Source of the DNA: Muribaculaceae bacterium
GTDB taxonomy: Bacteria > Bacteroidota > Bacteroidia > Bacteroidales > Muribaculaceae
Assembly (NCBI GenBank): GCA_023663365.1
Contig: JAMPHP010000005.1
Location: forward strand, 1-64,000
Direction of reading: 5' to 3'
DNA length: 64,000 bases
The translations under genes were made by a program, and so were the position numbers. The notes beneath the pieces were generated by a model that was not told the DNA's origin, made no database searches, and saw nothing but the letters and a program-made list of their open reading frames with translations. Within the stretch, counting starts at the first letter, position 1, and every line of letters begins with the position of its first letter. Of this stretch, positions 33,094 to 41,188 are shown in pieces.

Positions 33094-33852
33094 ATGCAGC
33101 ACCACGCCCGCACATACCGACGCGTCGACATCACCGCTCCGTTCCGCCGATGGCACGGGGCACCACTGCGTTGGAGCGAGAGAAGTGCCATATTCACCAT
33201 GGAGCGACAGCGCAGGCGCACAGGCGTAGTCCGTGCACACATCATCGACCCGCCGGGGCACGACAGCACCGAAGTCCTCCTCTCATACATCAGCTGGCTT
33301 CAGCACCTCAACCCCGACCTCGACACCTGCATCATCGCCGAGCGCCGCCCCGTAGCCAAAGCCCTCGGTCTGCGACTCTACCGCCCGCCAACCTGCACGG
33401 CGAGCCACGCCAGGGTCGACCGCATCCGAGGTACCACCTTCCAGATATGCCTCGTCCACGGACTGCATCCCGCCTACGCACGCATCATCAACCGCGTCAT
33501 CAACCCCATCCTCATCAACGACTACCCCGGCACCGTCCTCATATACCACACCCCCGAGAACCGCCGCATCCCCGACCTCCCCTCAAAGTTCGAGCCCCAA
33601 ATCTCCCTCGCCGATTACCGAGCCCTCACCGCGGGGGATTTTATGCTGTGGCGAATCTCCGAATCCGCCACTTCCCTACAGTGGGGTCTCCGAACCCCGG
33701 AAAGGCAGACCGGAGAAAAGCAAAAACGCACGAACAGTCCACCAACCCTCGCCGCCAACGAATTTATAATTTATAATTTGCAATTTATAATTCCTTCAGC
33801 AGCGGCAGCTGCCCCGCGGCCCAAAGCCAAACCGCAGCAAAGAGTACTTTGA
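33094..33852 (+). CDS. Unrecognised protein whose 3' end runs into repeat sequence
   Basis: A 252-residue frame with convincing codon use (GC-rich third positions) over the first about 175 residues and a promoter immediately upstream. The protein is basic near the N-terminus (residues 9-45) and contains alternating hydrophobic segments such as VLLSYISWLQHL and PILINDYPGTVLIYH. I recognise no domain and see no signal peptide. From about residue 178 the coding strand is homologous to the intergenic repeat at 15501-15705, and the translation turns low-complexity. The original stop was probably lost and the reading frame extended through the repeat. Confidence 0.5.
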   Translation: MQHHARTYRRVDITAPFRRWHGAPLRWSERSAIFTMERQRRRTGVVRAHIIDPPGHDSTEVLLSYISWLQHLNPDLDTCIIAERRPVAKALGLRLYRPPTCTASHARVDRIRGTTFQICLVHGLHPAYARIINRVINPILINDYPGTVLIYHTPENRRIPDLPSKFEPQISLADYRALTAGDFMLWRISESATSLQWGLRTPERQTGEKQKRTNSPPTLAANEFIIYNLQFIIPSAAAAAPRPKAKPQQRVL

Positions 33853-33930
33853 CATATTGAAAAACCGTGGCGTCCCCTTAAACTCCCTAAAGACCTTATA
33901 GACCCTAAAGCCCTTAAAAAAATCCCCAAG
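33620..33930 (+). repeat. Dispersed intergenic repeat, copy C
   Basis: It follows the same order of blocks as copy A: GGCGAATCTCC, then CCCTACAGTGGGGT, AACCCCGGAAAGGCAG, TATAATTCC, and GCGGCAGCTGCCCCGC...AAAGCCAAACCG. It then shows CTTAAACTCCCTAAAG tracts like those in copy B, plus TTTATAATTTATAATT tracts at 33762-33790. The first 230 bases overlap the 3' end of the ORF above. Nothing else is seen up to 34030. Confidence 0.6.
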
Positions 33931-34035
33931 AAAATGAAAGTCCCGCAAAACCCTCGCGGCAGGGAAAATTGGTTTATTAGTCTTTGCATTTCCTAAATAA
34001 TGCAAAAATGGGGCTTGGGGTCGGCGTTTTTTTCG

Positions 34036-34043
34036 TAAATTTG
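34036..34043 (+). promoter_or_regulatory. -7 promoter element implying a leaderless mRNA
   Basis: TAAATTTG matches TAnnTTTG and ends four bases before the ATG at 34048, so transcription would begin at or next to the start codon. Confidence 0.65.
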
Positions 34044-34047
34044 TGGT

Positions 34048-34533
34048 ATGACATTCCCTGCTCTCGCTATCATCACTCTTATACTGGCACTTGCGGCTGT
34101 TGCTGCGATGTTTGTGCCTCGGCTTCCGGTTGTGCTGGCGGCCTATGCAGCGCTTGTGTGCTCGCACTTTGCGGGCGCCGTATATGTCGATGCAAAGATA
34201 CTCATATTCTGGGGCGTGGCCGCACTGATAGTGCTCGGCCTTCGCTTGCTGGCACCGCGTGCGCTTATGGCAGCCGTCAAGGCTCAGCGCTATGTGGCCC
34301 TCGGCACGCTGTGCGGTGTGGTGCTCGGCTATATGCTGTCGCCGACGGCGGCGGCCATTATAGCATCGGGAGCAGTGTGCGCAGCTCTCGGAGGCATGGC
34401 ATATATGCTCACACCCGGCAGTCCGCGTGTGAGCCCTGCGTCGGCTGCTTTTCTTGAATTTTTGTGTGCCAAGGGTTTGCCCTGTGTGGTGACAGCCTCC
34501 ATGGCCACCATCGCATTAGCATCGCTACTATGA
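34048..34533 (+). CDS. Multi-pass membrane protein of unknown function
   Basis: A 161-residue protein of four to five hydrophobic helices (about 3-24, 27-45, 50-68, 84-118 and 145-161). The FVPRLPVVLAAYAAL segment is loosely like DUF456-type proteins, but I would not assign it. The ATG is 4 bases after a -7 element and the stop overlaps the next gene (ATGA), so the two form an operon. Confidence 0.7.
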   Translation: MTFPALAIITLILALAAVAAMFVPRLPVVLAAYAALVCSHFAGAVYVDAKILIFWGVAALIVLGLRLLAPRALMAAVKAQRYVALGTLCGVVLGYMLSPTAAAIIASGAVCAALGGMAYMLTPGSPRVSPASAAFLEFLCAKGLPCVVTASMATIALASLL

Positions 34534-35276
34534 AGAAAATACTCACAATCGCACTGGCGGCTGTCATCGCCGCCGGCTCTGCCATACATGCCAAGACTCC
34601 GGCACGAGCCGTGCTTGGCCGCCCCGACCTCGAAGCCATCGAGCGCGCCACGACCGATGAGTCGTCGCCGCGCTTCTATCCTCGCCTGCTGCGAGCTTTT
34701 ATGGCAAACGACACGAGCATGACGGCCGAAGACTTCCAGTACTTCTACTACGGCACTTTCTTCCAGGAGGATTATGACCCCTACCGCGAGGCTCCCAATC
34801 CGGCTTTGCAGCAGGAGCTCATACCTATCTATGCCAAGGCCAAGCGCACGCGTGCCGACCGCGAGAAGATGCTCGACTATGCCCTTCAGGTGCTCGACGA
34901 TAACCCTGTGGATCTGCGTCAGCTCACAAACCGCATCTATGTGTACGAGCAGAACCGCAAGTATGACCTTGCCAAAATCTGGCAGTACAAGCTCAACCAC
35001 CTGCTGCTGGTGATTGCGTCGTCGGGCACGGGAGTGGACCCCGACAACGCTTTCGTGGTGGTGTACCCGCAGCATGAGTACGACTTCCTCAATCTCTCGG
35101 GTATCACAGCCGAGAGCCAACGCTTCGAGCCGCCTTTCTTCGATTATATCTCGGTGGAGCCTACCAAGACAAAAACCTCGCCGGGATACTACTTCAACAT
35201 CGACCAGCTCCTGCGCCAATACTTTGTGAAGCATCCCGGCGAGCTTAAAGCCGCCTCCATGGGTGCGGATGAGTGA
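34530..35276 (+). CDS. DUF4919 exported protein
   Basis: A 248-residue protein with a signal peptide (to about residue 21, SAIHA) and the sequence pattern of the Bacteroidota DUF4919 family (FMANDTSMTAEDFQYFYYG early, a helical middle, and IDQLLRQYF near the end). The function is unknown; it is probably periplasmic. The ATG overlaps the stop of the membrane protein gene. A 6-bp hairpin (35277-35295) follows before the convergent GH20 gene. Confidence 0.85.
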   Translation: MKKILTIALAAVIAAGSAIHAKTPARAVLGRPDLEAIERATTDESSPRFYPRLLRAFMANDTSMTAEDFQYFYYGTFFQEDYDPYREAPNPALQQELIPIYAKAKRTRADREKMLDYALQVLDDNPVDLRQLTNRIYVYEQNRKYDLAKIWQYKLNHLLLVIASSGTGVDPDNAFVVVYPQHEYDFLNLSGITAESQRFEPPFFDYISVEPTKTKTSPGYYFNIDQLLRQYFVKHPGELKAASMGADE

Positions 35277-35306
35277 GCGCACAGGGAGAGTGCGCCCACT
35301 GCCGTG

Positions 35307-37274
35307 TCAGCGGTTTTTAACGCTGAAATTTGTGATTTTACTGCGGTAGTCGCCGGTCTTGGCAAGGGGGAATACGAGGGTTTTCACGTCGGCCATGTCG
35401 CGGTGCCGAGCTTTCTCTTTCACACCGTAGGTTGCCCATGAGATATTCATGTCATCGATGAGCTTGCCGTCGACATAGAACTTCACGCCTTTGCTGTCGC
35501 CGCATATCCGCATGTGGTGCTTCTCGCCGCTTCGGATGTCGTGGCGGAAGTGCATCAGTTTGCCCTCACGTGAGTATCCCATTGTGCCGCTGATGGGGTC
35601 GGATAGCCATACGGTGGCTTCGTCGTTGGAGATGAGTGCGGTGCCGGGTTTTTCGTCGCGGCAGTCGATGTCGAATTCAATTGTGTAGTCATATCCTATG
35701 GCATCGAGGCCGGTAGAAGTGGCGGGCGCGAGCGAGGCTGCTTCAAAGACTGTGGCGGGCTCATTGCCGTATGTTGCCAGATAATTTACACCCGGGGCTT
35801 CGGGCATGAGAGTGCTGAGCGAGTCGAATTCGGCGAAAGGCACCGATACCTCGGCGCCGCTCCATGTCTTGGCCGCCAATGTGGGGATGGCGTGCATCAC
35901 ACGGTGATGGATGTCGCGCACGGTGATACCGTTGTTCGGATGGTCGTTCCACACGGCGAATGCTCCACCGAGGAGTTGCGGGTGCTTTTCTTCGACGGTG
36001 AACTTTCCGATTACCGCCGGGGTCCATTTATCGTAGAGCATGGCAGTGTTGAGGTAGTCGGCATAGTAGCCGGCAGCGGGCACTATGTAGACGTAGGAGT
36101 CGGGGATGCTCACCACGTCGTAGCCCTCGGCCATCATGTCGAGCGGATTTGCGTAGCCATTGCTCCACAGATACATTTCGGTGCCTTCTACGGGCACGGG
36201 GGTGCTTCCTTTGGCATGAGTAAGCGATCCCCATATCAAAGGCTTCTTACCGAAGCTCTTGGTGTAGTCGATGTAGCGGGCCGTGAAGGCGCGGAACTGC
36301 TCCATGGCCAGCGAGTCACCCTGGTATTCGTCGGTGCCGATGTGGAAGCGCGGGCCGGTGAACACGGGGTCGGGGCCGCCGATGTACTCCTTGAGCAGGG
36401 AGTCGACAAATGTATAGGAGCCGGGTTGCGACAGGTCGAGGTGGTCGCAGTCGTTGTGCGTGCCGTCGCAGCCTATTTCGGGCTTGAGCCGTGTGAATGC
36501 GAGGGAGTGCGCCGGGATGTCAATCTCGGGGATAATCTCCACACCGCGCTCGGCGGCATGGCGCTGAAGATCGCGGAACTCGGCTTTTGTGTAAGCACCG
36601 TCGCGAGCGGTGAGGCCGGGGAAGCTCTCACACTCGAGGCGGAAGGCGGCCTGGGTCTTGTCCCAATCGTTGTCGAAGAACTCTTTGAAGCCGTTGTCGT
36701 TGAGGTGTATGTGCAGCTTGTTCATCTTTCGGAAAGCCATCACATCGACGAGCTTGTGGAGGTAGTCGATAGGGATATACTTTCGGCCGGCATCAATCAT
36801 GAACGCACGGAAGCCGTAGGCCGGAGTGTCGGTGATGCTGCCTTTGGGGAGGGCTGCGTCGGCGCTGCATAGCTGGAGCAGGGTAGCGGCACCCCAGCGG
36901 AGGCCTTCGGTGGCCGGGGCGGCGATGTTGACGCGGTCGGTGATGTCGATGGTGTAGCCTTCGGCGCCGAGCTTCTTGTCGGGTTTGATGCGCAGGCAGA
37001 TGTCGCCGGCTCCGCCTTTGCCTTGAACGGTGGGCAAGGTGCTTCCGGTGAGGGCGCTGTAGTCTTTCGCAAGCATTTCTGCCAAGGGCGCGAGCTCAGG
37101 CTTGGTGTAGCAGATGCGGCTTTTGCCGGGAGTGAGGGTGAAGGTGCCGTCGGCGCCCTTCCAGACGCTCACTTCTGGCACTGTGAAGGGCTTGGGGTTG
37201 GCCGCTGTGGCGATGCCGGGGGCTGCAAGGGCCAAGCCGGTGATAGCCGCGAGCAGCAGTCGTGGTGTTTTCAT
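35307..37274 (-). CDS. Secreted GH20 hexosaminidase with C-terminal LamG-like domain
   Basis: A 655-residue exported enzyme with a signal peptide to about residue 25, an N-terminal GH20 domain, and a TIM barrel in which the catalytic pair D315-E316 sits in HIGTDE rather than the commoner HIGGDE. About residues 500-655 form a concanavalin-like/LamG domain (FYVDGKLIDDMN). Beta-N-acetylhexosaminidase or a lacto-N-biosidase-like activity is plausible. The ATG at 37274 is chosen because it begins a clear signal peptide; the frame is open 51 codons upstream across the FKBP terminator. It is likely transcribed separately from glyS-lemA-FKBP. Confidence 0.85.
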   Translation of the reverse strand: MKTPRLLLAAITGLALAAPGIATAANPKPFTVPEVSVWKGADGTFTLTPGKSRICYTKPELAPLAEMLAKDYSALTGSTLPTVQGKGGAGDICLRIKPDKKLGAEGYTIDITDRVNIAAPATEGLRWGAATLLQLCSADAALPKGSITDTPAYGFRAFMIDAGRKYIPIDYLHKLVDVMAFRKMNKLHIHLNDNGFKEFFDNDWDKTQAAFRLECESFPGLTARDGAYTKAEFRDLQRHAAERGVEIIPEIDIPAHSLAFTRLKPEIGCDGTHNDCDHLDLSQPGSYTFVDSLLKEYIGGPDPVFTGPRFHIGTDEYQGDSLAMEQFRAFTARYIDYTKSFGKKPLIWGSLTHAKGSTPVPVEGTEMYLWSNGYANPLDMMAEGYDVVSIPDSYVYIVPAAGYYADYLNTAMLYDKWTPAVIGKFTVEEKHPQLLGGAFAVWNDHPNNGITVRDIHHRVMHAIPTLAAKTWSGAEVSVPFAEFDSLSTLMPEAPGVNYLATYGNEPATVFEAASLAPATSTGLDAIGYDYTIEFDIDCRDEKPGTALISNDEATVWLSDPISGTMGYSREGKLMHFRHDIRSGEKHHMRICGDSKGVKFYVDGKLIDDMNISWATYGVKEKARHRDMADVKTLVFPLAKTGDYRSKITNFSVKNR

Positions 37275-37313
37275 GGTATAATTGTGGTATAAGGTAGGTA
37301 TCAGGTGTAGTTT

Positions 37314-37362
37314 AAAAAAACAGAGGCGGAGCTGATGCAAGGGCTGCATCCGGACTCCGCCT
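37314..37362 (-). terminator. Terminator after the FKBP gene
   Basis: AGGCGGAG (37324-37331) pairs with CTCCGCCT (37355-37362), and GATGCA (37334-37339) with TGCATC (37345-37350). On the minus strand a T7 run follows (37314-37320). It ends the glyS-lemA-FKBP transcript. Confidence 0.88.
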
Positions 37363-37389
37363 TCATGTGTGTGACTGTGCTTGGCCCGA

Positions 37390-37959
37390 CTACTGATAAG
37401 GCGGAGCCTCGTAGTAGGGGATGTCAACCAGGCGGATGTTGAACCGCAGGTTGGAGTAGGGGAGTACGGAGCCGGTGCTTGTAGAACCGTAGCCTACGCC
37501 GTAGGGCACGATGAGCTCAACGGAGTCGCCGCAGTGAGTCTGCGTGAGGCCGATGGCCCAGCCTTGCACGAGCTGATTGAGGCGGGCGCGGTATACGCCG
37601 GGAGCTCCGTAGCCGGTGATCAGGTCGGAGGAGTCGACGGGTGTGCCATCGCACAGATGCAGCTTGTAGCGCACATCTATGGTGCTGGTGTAGAGCGGAC
37701 TGAGCTTATCGGCATTCTCGGCGGGGTCGTTGAAGTAGTGCATGAGCACAAAGGCGCCGGGGTTCCAGTCGGGGCGTATGGTCTGATAGTAAGGCGTGCC
37801 GTCGGCTTCGGTGCGAGCCTGCATCTCGGCGAGCCATGCTTCGTTGAGCTCACGCCACTCGGTGTATTTATCCCAAGTGGTCTGCTCGCTGTCCTTGTTG
37901 CAGGCTGCGGTGATGCCTACCAGCGCAGCCAGAGCTATGATTGCGGTGTACTTTTTCAT
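37390..37959 (-). CDS. FKBP-type peptidyl-prolyl isomerase lipoprotein
   Basis: A 189-residue lipoprotein with the lipobox ITAAC (C20), a helical linker and a C-terminal FKBP domain (about 75-183; VQGWAIGL, ELIVPYGVGYG and VLPYSNLRF). It would assist folding in the periplasm or at the outer membrane. The last part of the domain is shorter than standard FKBPs, so activity is likely but not certain. It starts 3 bases after the lemA stop and ends at a strong terminator. Confidence 0.88.
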   Translation of the reverse strand: MKKYTAIIALAALVGITAACNKDSEQTTWDKYTEWRELNEAWLAEMQARTEADGTPYYQTIRPDWNPGAFVLMHYFNDPAENADKLSPLYTSTIDVRYKLHLCDGTPVDSSDLITGYGAPGVYRARLNQLVQGWAIGLTQTHCGDSVELIVPYGVGYGSTSTGSVLPYSNLRFNIRLVDIPYYEAPPYQ

Positions 37960-37962
37960 AGG

Positions 37963-38571
37963 TCAGAACTGGACTTTGGGTGCTGTTGCCGCAGCTGCGT
38001 CGGCTTCGAACTGAGGCTTTGCCGAGAAGCCGAAAATGCCTGCCCATATATTACCGGGGAAGCGCTTCACCGACACGTTGTAGGCAGTGACGATGTCGTT
38101 GTAGCGGCCGCGCTCTGTGGCGATGCGGTTTTCGGTGCCTTCGAGCACAGTCTGGAGGTTGGCAAACTGAGTGTCGGCTTTAAGGTCGGGGTATGCCTCG
38201 CGGACAGCATTTACGTAGATGCTCAGTGCGCGGTTGAGCTCCTGCTGAGCCTTGCCGTAGGCTTCGAAGGCCTCGGAAGCTGCGGGGGTGCTACCTTCGA
38301 GGTCGCGGGCCTGGTTGTAGGCATCAGAGAGGCCTGCGCGTGCGCGTGTCACACTCTCGTAGGTGTCGCTTTCGTGGGCTGCGTAGCCTTTAACGGTCTC
38401 GACCATGTTGGGGATGAGGTCCATTCGGCGCTGAAGCTGCACCTGTACTTCCCCCCAGGCACGCTCTACCTCCTGCTCGGAGGTGACCATGGAGTTGTAG
38501 CTCGATTTACCGCTCACGAAGAGGACGATGGCGAGCACCACCACTATGCCTATTACTATGTACTTTTTCAT
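37963..38571 (-). CDS. LemA family protein
   Basis: A 202-residue protein with an N-terminal transmembrane helix (residues 4-20) and a helical-bundle LemA domain (EQEVERAWGEVQVQLQRR, LIPNMVETVKGYAAHE). LemA proteins are conserved but of uncertain function, often linked to envelope processes. It lies between glyS (41 bases) and the FKBP gene (3 bases). Confidence 0.92.
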   Translation of the reverse strand: MKKYIVIGIVVVLAIVLFVSGKSSYNSMVTSEQEVERAWGEVQVQLQRRMDLIPNMVETVKGYAAHESDTYESVTRARAGLSDAYNQARDLEGSTPAASEAFEAYGKAQQELNRALSIYVNAVREAYPDLKADTQFANLQTVLEGTENRIATERGRYNDIVTAYNVSVKRFPGNIWAGIFGFSAKPQFEADAAAATAPKVQF

Positions 38572-38612
38572 ATCAGATTATTGAATTAAGAGGAGAGAAT
38601 GGAGAGGTGTGC

Positions 38613-40157
38613 TTATTTCAGACGGCGCAGCAGTGAAGAGAGGCTTACGCGGTCGTGGATGAGTGAGTGGAGGTCGGCAATAGCCACGCGTGTCTGCTCC
38701 ATGGAGTCGCGCTCGCGGAGTGTCACGGTGTTGTCTTCGAGGGTCTGGTGATCGACGGTGATGCAGAAGGGTGTGCCGATTGCATCCTGGCGGCGGTAGC
38801 GCTTGCCGATGGCGTCTTTCTCCTCATAGTGTGTTGCGAAGTCGAACTTGAGTTCGTCGACGATTTCGCGAGCTTTTTCGGGCAGGCCGTCTTTACGCAC
38901 CAGAGGGAGCACGGCGCACTTCACGGGAGCCAGGGGGGCGGGGAGGTGGAGCACGGTGCGGGTGTCGCCGCCGGGCAGCTGCTCTTCCTCGTAGGCTGAG
39001 CAGAGTACGCTGAGGAACATGCGGTCTACGCCAATCGAAGTCTCGATCACATAGGGCACGTAGCTCTCGTTGAGCTCGGGGTCGAAGTACTGGATTTTCT
39101 TGCCGGAGAACTTCTCGTGCTGCGAGAGGTCGAAGTTGGTGCGGGAGTGGATGCCTTCCACTTCCTTGAAGCCGAAGGGCATACGGAACTCGATGTCGGT
39201 GGCGGCGTTGGCGTAGTGGGCGAGCTTCTCGTGGTCGTGGTAGCGGTACTTGTCGTCGCCCATTCCGAGAGCCTTGTGCCACTTCAGGCGCCATTCTTTC
39301 CACTGGTTGAACCACTGGAGCTCCTGGCCGGGACGCACGAAGAACTGCATCTCCATCTGCTCGAACTCGCGCATACGGAAGATGAACTGACGCGCCACGA
39401 TTTCGTTGCGGAAGGCCTTTCCGATCTGTGCTATGCCGAAGGGGATGCGCATGCGGCCTGTCTTCTGCACGTTGAGGTAGTTCACGAAGATGCCCTGAGC
39501 GGTCTCGGGGCGGAGGTAGACGGTCATGGCGCCGTCGGCGGTAGAGCCCATCTCGGTCTTGAACATGAGGTTGAACTGGCGCACTTCTGTCCAGTTCTTG
39601 GTGCCGGAAATGGGGCATACGATTTCTTCGTCGATGATAATCTGGCGGAGCTCTTCGAGGTTATTGTCGTTCATTGCCTTAGAGAAGCGCTCGTGGAGAG
39701 CGTCGCGCTTTGCCTGGTGCTCGAGGACGCGAGCGTTGGTGGCGCGGAACTGAGCTTCGTCGAAGGCTTCGCCGAATCGCTTGGCTGCTTTGGCTACCTC
39801 TTTTGCTATTTTATCGTCGATTTTAGCAATCTGGTCTTCGATGAGCACGTCGGCGCGGTAGCGCTTCTTGCTGTCGCGGTTGTCGATGAGGGGGTCGTTG
39901 AACGCGTCGACATGGCCCGAAGCTTTCCAGATAGTAGGGTGCATGAAGATGGCGGAGTCGATGCCCACGATGTTCTCGTGCAGGAGCGTCATAGCATCCC
40001 ACCAGTAGCGCTTGATGTTGTTTTTGAGCTCTACGCCATTCTGGCCGTAGTCGTAGACAGCCGAGAGGCCGTCGTAAATTTCACTGGAAGGAAAGACGAA
40101 ACCGTACTCTTTTGCGTGCGATACGATTTTCTTGAAGACATCGTCCTGCTGTGCCAT
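38613..40157 (-). CDS. glyS: Glycine--tRNA ligase (dimeric type)
   Basis: A 514-residue class II synthetase of the alpha-2 type. Class II motif 2 (FRNEIVARQFIFRMREFEQME) and a GID-type motif 3 region (IGVDRMFLSVL) are present, and an anticodon-binding domain closes the protein. It charges tRNA-Gly. It heads a three-gene run with lemA and FKBP. The -7 element is at 40204-40211. Confidence 0.96.
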   Translation of the reverse strand: MAQQDDVFKKIVSHAKEYGFVFPSSEIYDGLSAVYDYGQNGVELKNNIKRYWWDAMTLLHENIVGIDSAIFMHPTIWKASGHVDAFNDPLIDNRDSKKRYRADVLIEDQIAKIDDKIAKEVAKAAKRFGEAFDEAQFRATNARVLEHQAKRDALHERFSKAMNDNNLEELRQIIIDEEIVCPISGTKNWTEVRQFNLMFKTEMGSTADGAMTVYLRPETAQGIFVNYLNVQKTGRMRIPFGIAQIGKAFRNEIVARQFIFRMREFEQMEMQFFVRPGQELQWFNQWKEWRLKWHKALGMGDDKYRYHDHEKLAHYANAATDIEFRMPFGFKEVEGIHSRTNFDLSQHEKFSGKKIQYFDPELNESYVPYVIETSIGVDRMFLSVLCSAYEEEQLPGGDTRTVLHLPAPLAPVKCAVLPLVRKDGLPEKAREIVDELKFDFATHYEEKDAIGKRYRRQDAIGTPFCITVDHQTLEDNTVTLRERDSMEQTRVAIADLHSLIHDRVSLSSLLRRLK

Positions 40158-40203
40158 TGTTATTTATATCTTGGTTTTAAATCGATTTTTATATTTCAAA
40201 GTG

Positions 40204-40211
40204 CAAATTTA
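40204..40211 (-). promoter_or_regulatory. -7 promoter element of glyS
   Basis: Minus-strand TAAATTTG, 46 bases before the glyS ATG. The rest of the 40158-40383 gap is AT-rich and holds this element and the divergent one at 40347-40354. Confidence 0.55.
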
Positions 40212-40346
40212 CGCAAATTCCCGCAAACAACCCGCATAAGCAGCTTAAAAACACTTAAAAGATATTTAGCGGCCGGTTTCACTCATTTCACGTACAGGTT
40301 CTTATTTTTTATTGTTCCAGGCACCAAATATGTCAGAATTTTGTTA

Positions 40347-40354
40347 TAACTTTG
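40347..40354 (+). promoter_or_regulatory. -7 promoter element of the toxin-antitoxin pair
   Basis: TAACTTTG matches TAnnTTTG, 29 bases before the antitoxin ATG at 40384. Confidence 0.6.
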
Positions 40355-40383
40355 TAAACTAATAAACTAAATGAGACGAAAGT

Positions 40384-40554
40384 ATGGCAAGACCGATAGC
40401 AGAAACCCCGATTCTAACAGGCGAAGACGCCATTCGCTTCGACCGCCTGCGTGTAGAGGTTGAAAGCCTCACGAAAGAACAGCGGGCTGAAAACACCCGT
40501 AAGCTAAAAGAAGCAGTCAAGGAAGCAAATAAACTTATCCGCGTCTGCTTATGA
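40384..40554 (+). CDS. Putative antitoxin (56 aa) of a GNAT toxin pair
   Basis: A 56-residue, highly charged, mostly helical protein (MARPIAETPIL...KEQRAENTRKLKEAVKEANK). Small proteins starting MARPI-ETP are common directly upstream of GNAT genes in Bacteroidota. Its stop overlaps the next gene (ATGATG), implying coupled translation as in type II toxin-antitoxin operons. It is shorter than, and unlike, the DUF1778 ribbon-helix-helix antitoxins of TacA type, so DNA binding is not evident. The antitoxin role is inferred from position. Confidence 0.6.
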   Translation: MARPIAETPILTGEDAIRFDRLRVEVESLTKEQRAENTRKLKEAVKEANKLIRVCL

Positions 40555-41066
40555 TGGATTTAGTGCGTCTCAGCCGTGAGCACAATCTAACAGGATTTGA
40601 CTGTGGCGACATGGATCTTAATGAATTTCTTACAGACGATGCGCTTTTATTCACCCAGAAGCGCATCGCTAATACATACGTATTGACTGATGATGAGAAG
40701 ATTGTCGCGTATTTCTGCCTGTTGAATGATAAAGTCAGCCGTCAGGATGTGACCAACAGCCAATGGAAAAAAGTCAAACACGCTTTCCCGGATGGCAAAC
40801 AATTCAGCAGTTATCCGGCAATAAAAATCGGTCGTTTTGCCGTTTCATCTGATTATAAAGGTCGGAATATCGGTAAATTTCTGATGGTTAAGTTGAAAGA
40901 CATGTTGATAAGCATTCCGACTTATTCGGCTTTCAGATATTTGACGGTGGATGCCTATTTGTCTGCCATAGGGTTCTATGAGAAGTGCGGTTTTGTCAGA
41001 TTGACGCAGAAGGATGAAAACGACCATACCCGCTTGATGTTCTTCGACATGATGACGTTGGGCTAA
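40551..41066 (+). CDS. GNAT acetyltransferase, probable toxin
   Basis: A 171-residue GCN5-type acetyltransferase similar to TacT/AtaT toxins, which acetylate aminoacyl-tRNA. It opens with LTGFDCGDMDLNEFL, has the acetyl-CoA loop VSSDYKGRNIGKFL (about 105-118) and a C-terminal YEKCGFV segment with the usual tyrosine. Two adjacent ATGs (40551 and 40554) are possible starts. Base composition is lower in GC than in neighbours. The substrate is inferred from the family and from pairing with the small upstream gene. Confidence 0.75.
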   Translation: MMDLVRLSREHNLTGFDCGDMDLNEFLTDDALLFTQKRIANTYVLTDDEKIVAYFCLLNDKVSRQDVTNSQWKKVKHAFPDGKQFSSYPAIKIGRFAVSSDYKGRNIGKFLMVKLKDMLISIPTYSAFRYLTVDAYLSAIGFYEKCGFVRLTQKDENDHTRLMFFDMMTLG

Positions 41067-41188
41067 TTTTCACTGCATTTTCCCCAATCGTTACGCCCGG
41101 CCTCGTGTGGAAATAGAGACTTCTCGTGACACGGTAGCTACTATCGTTTCTGATTACCGGTGATATTCATGATTGACAAACACTTTTT

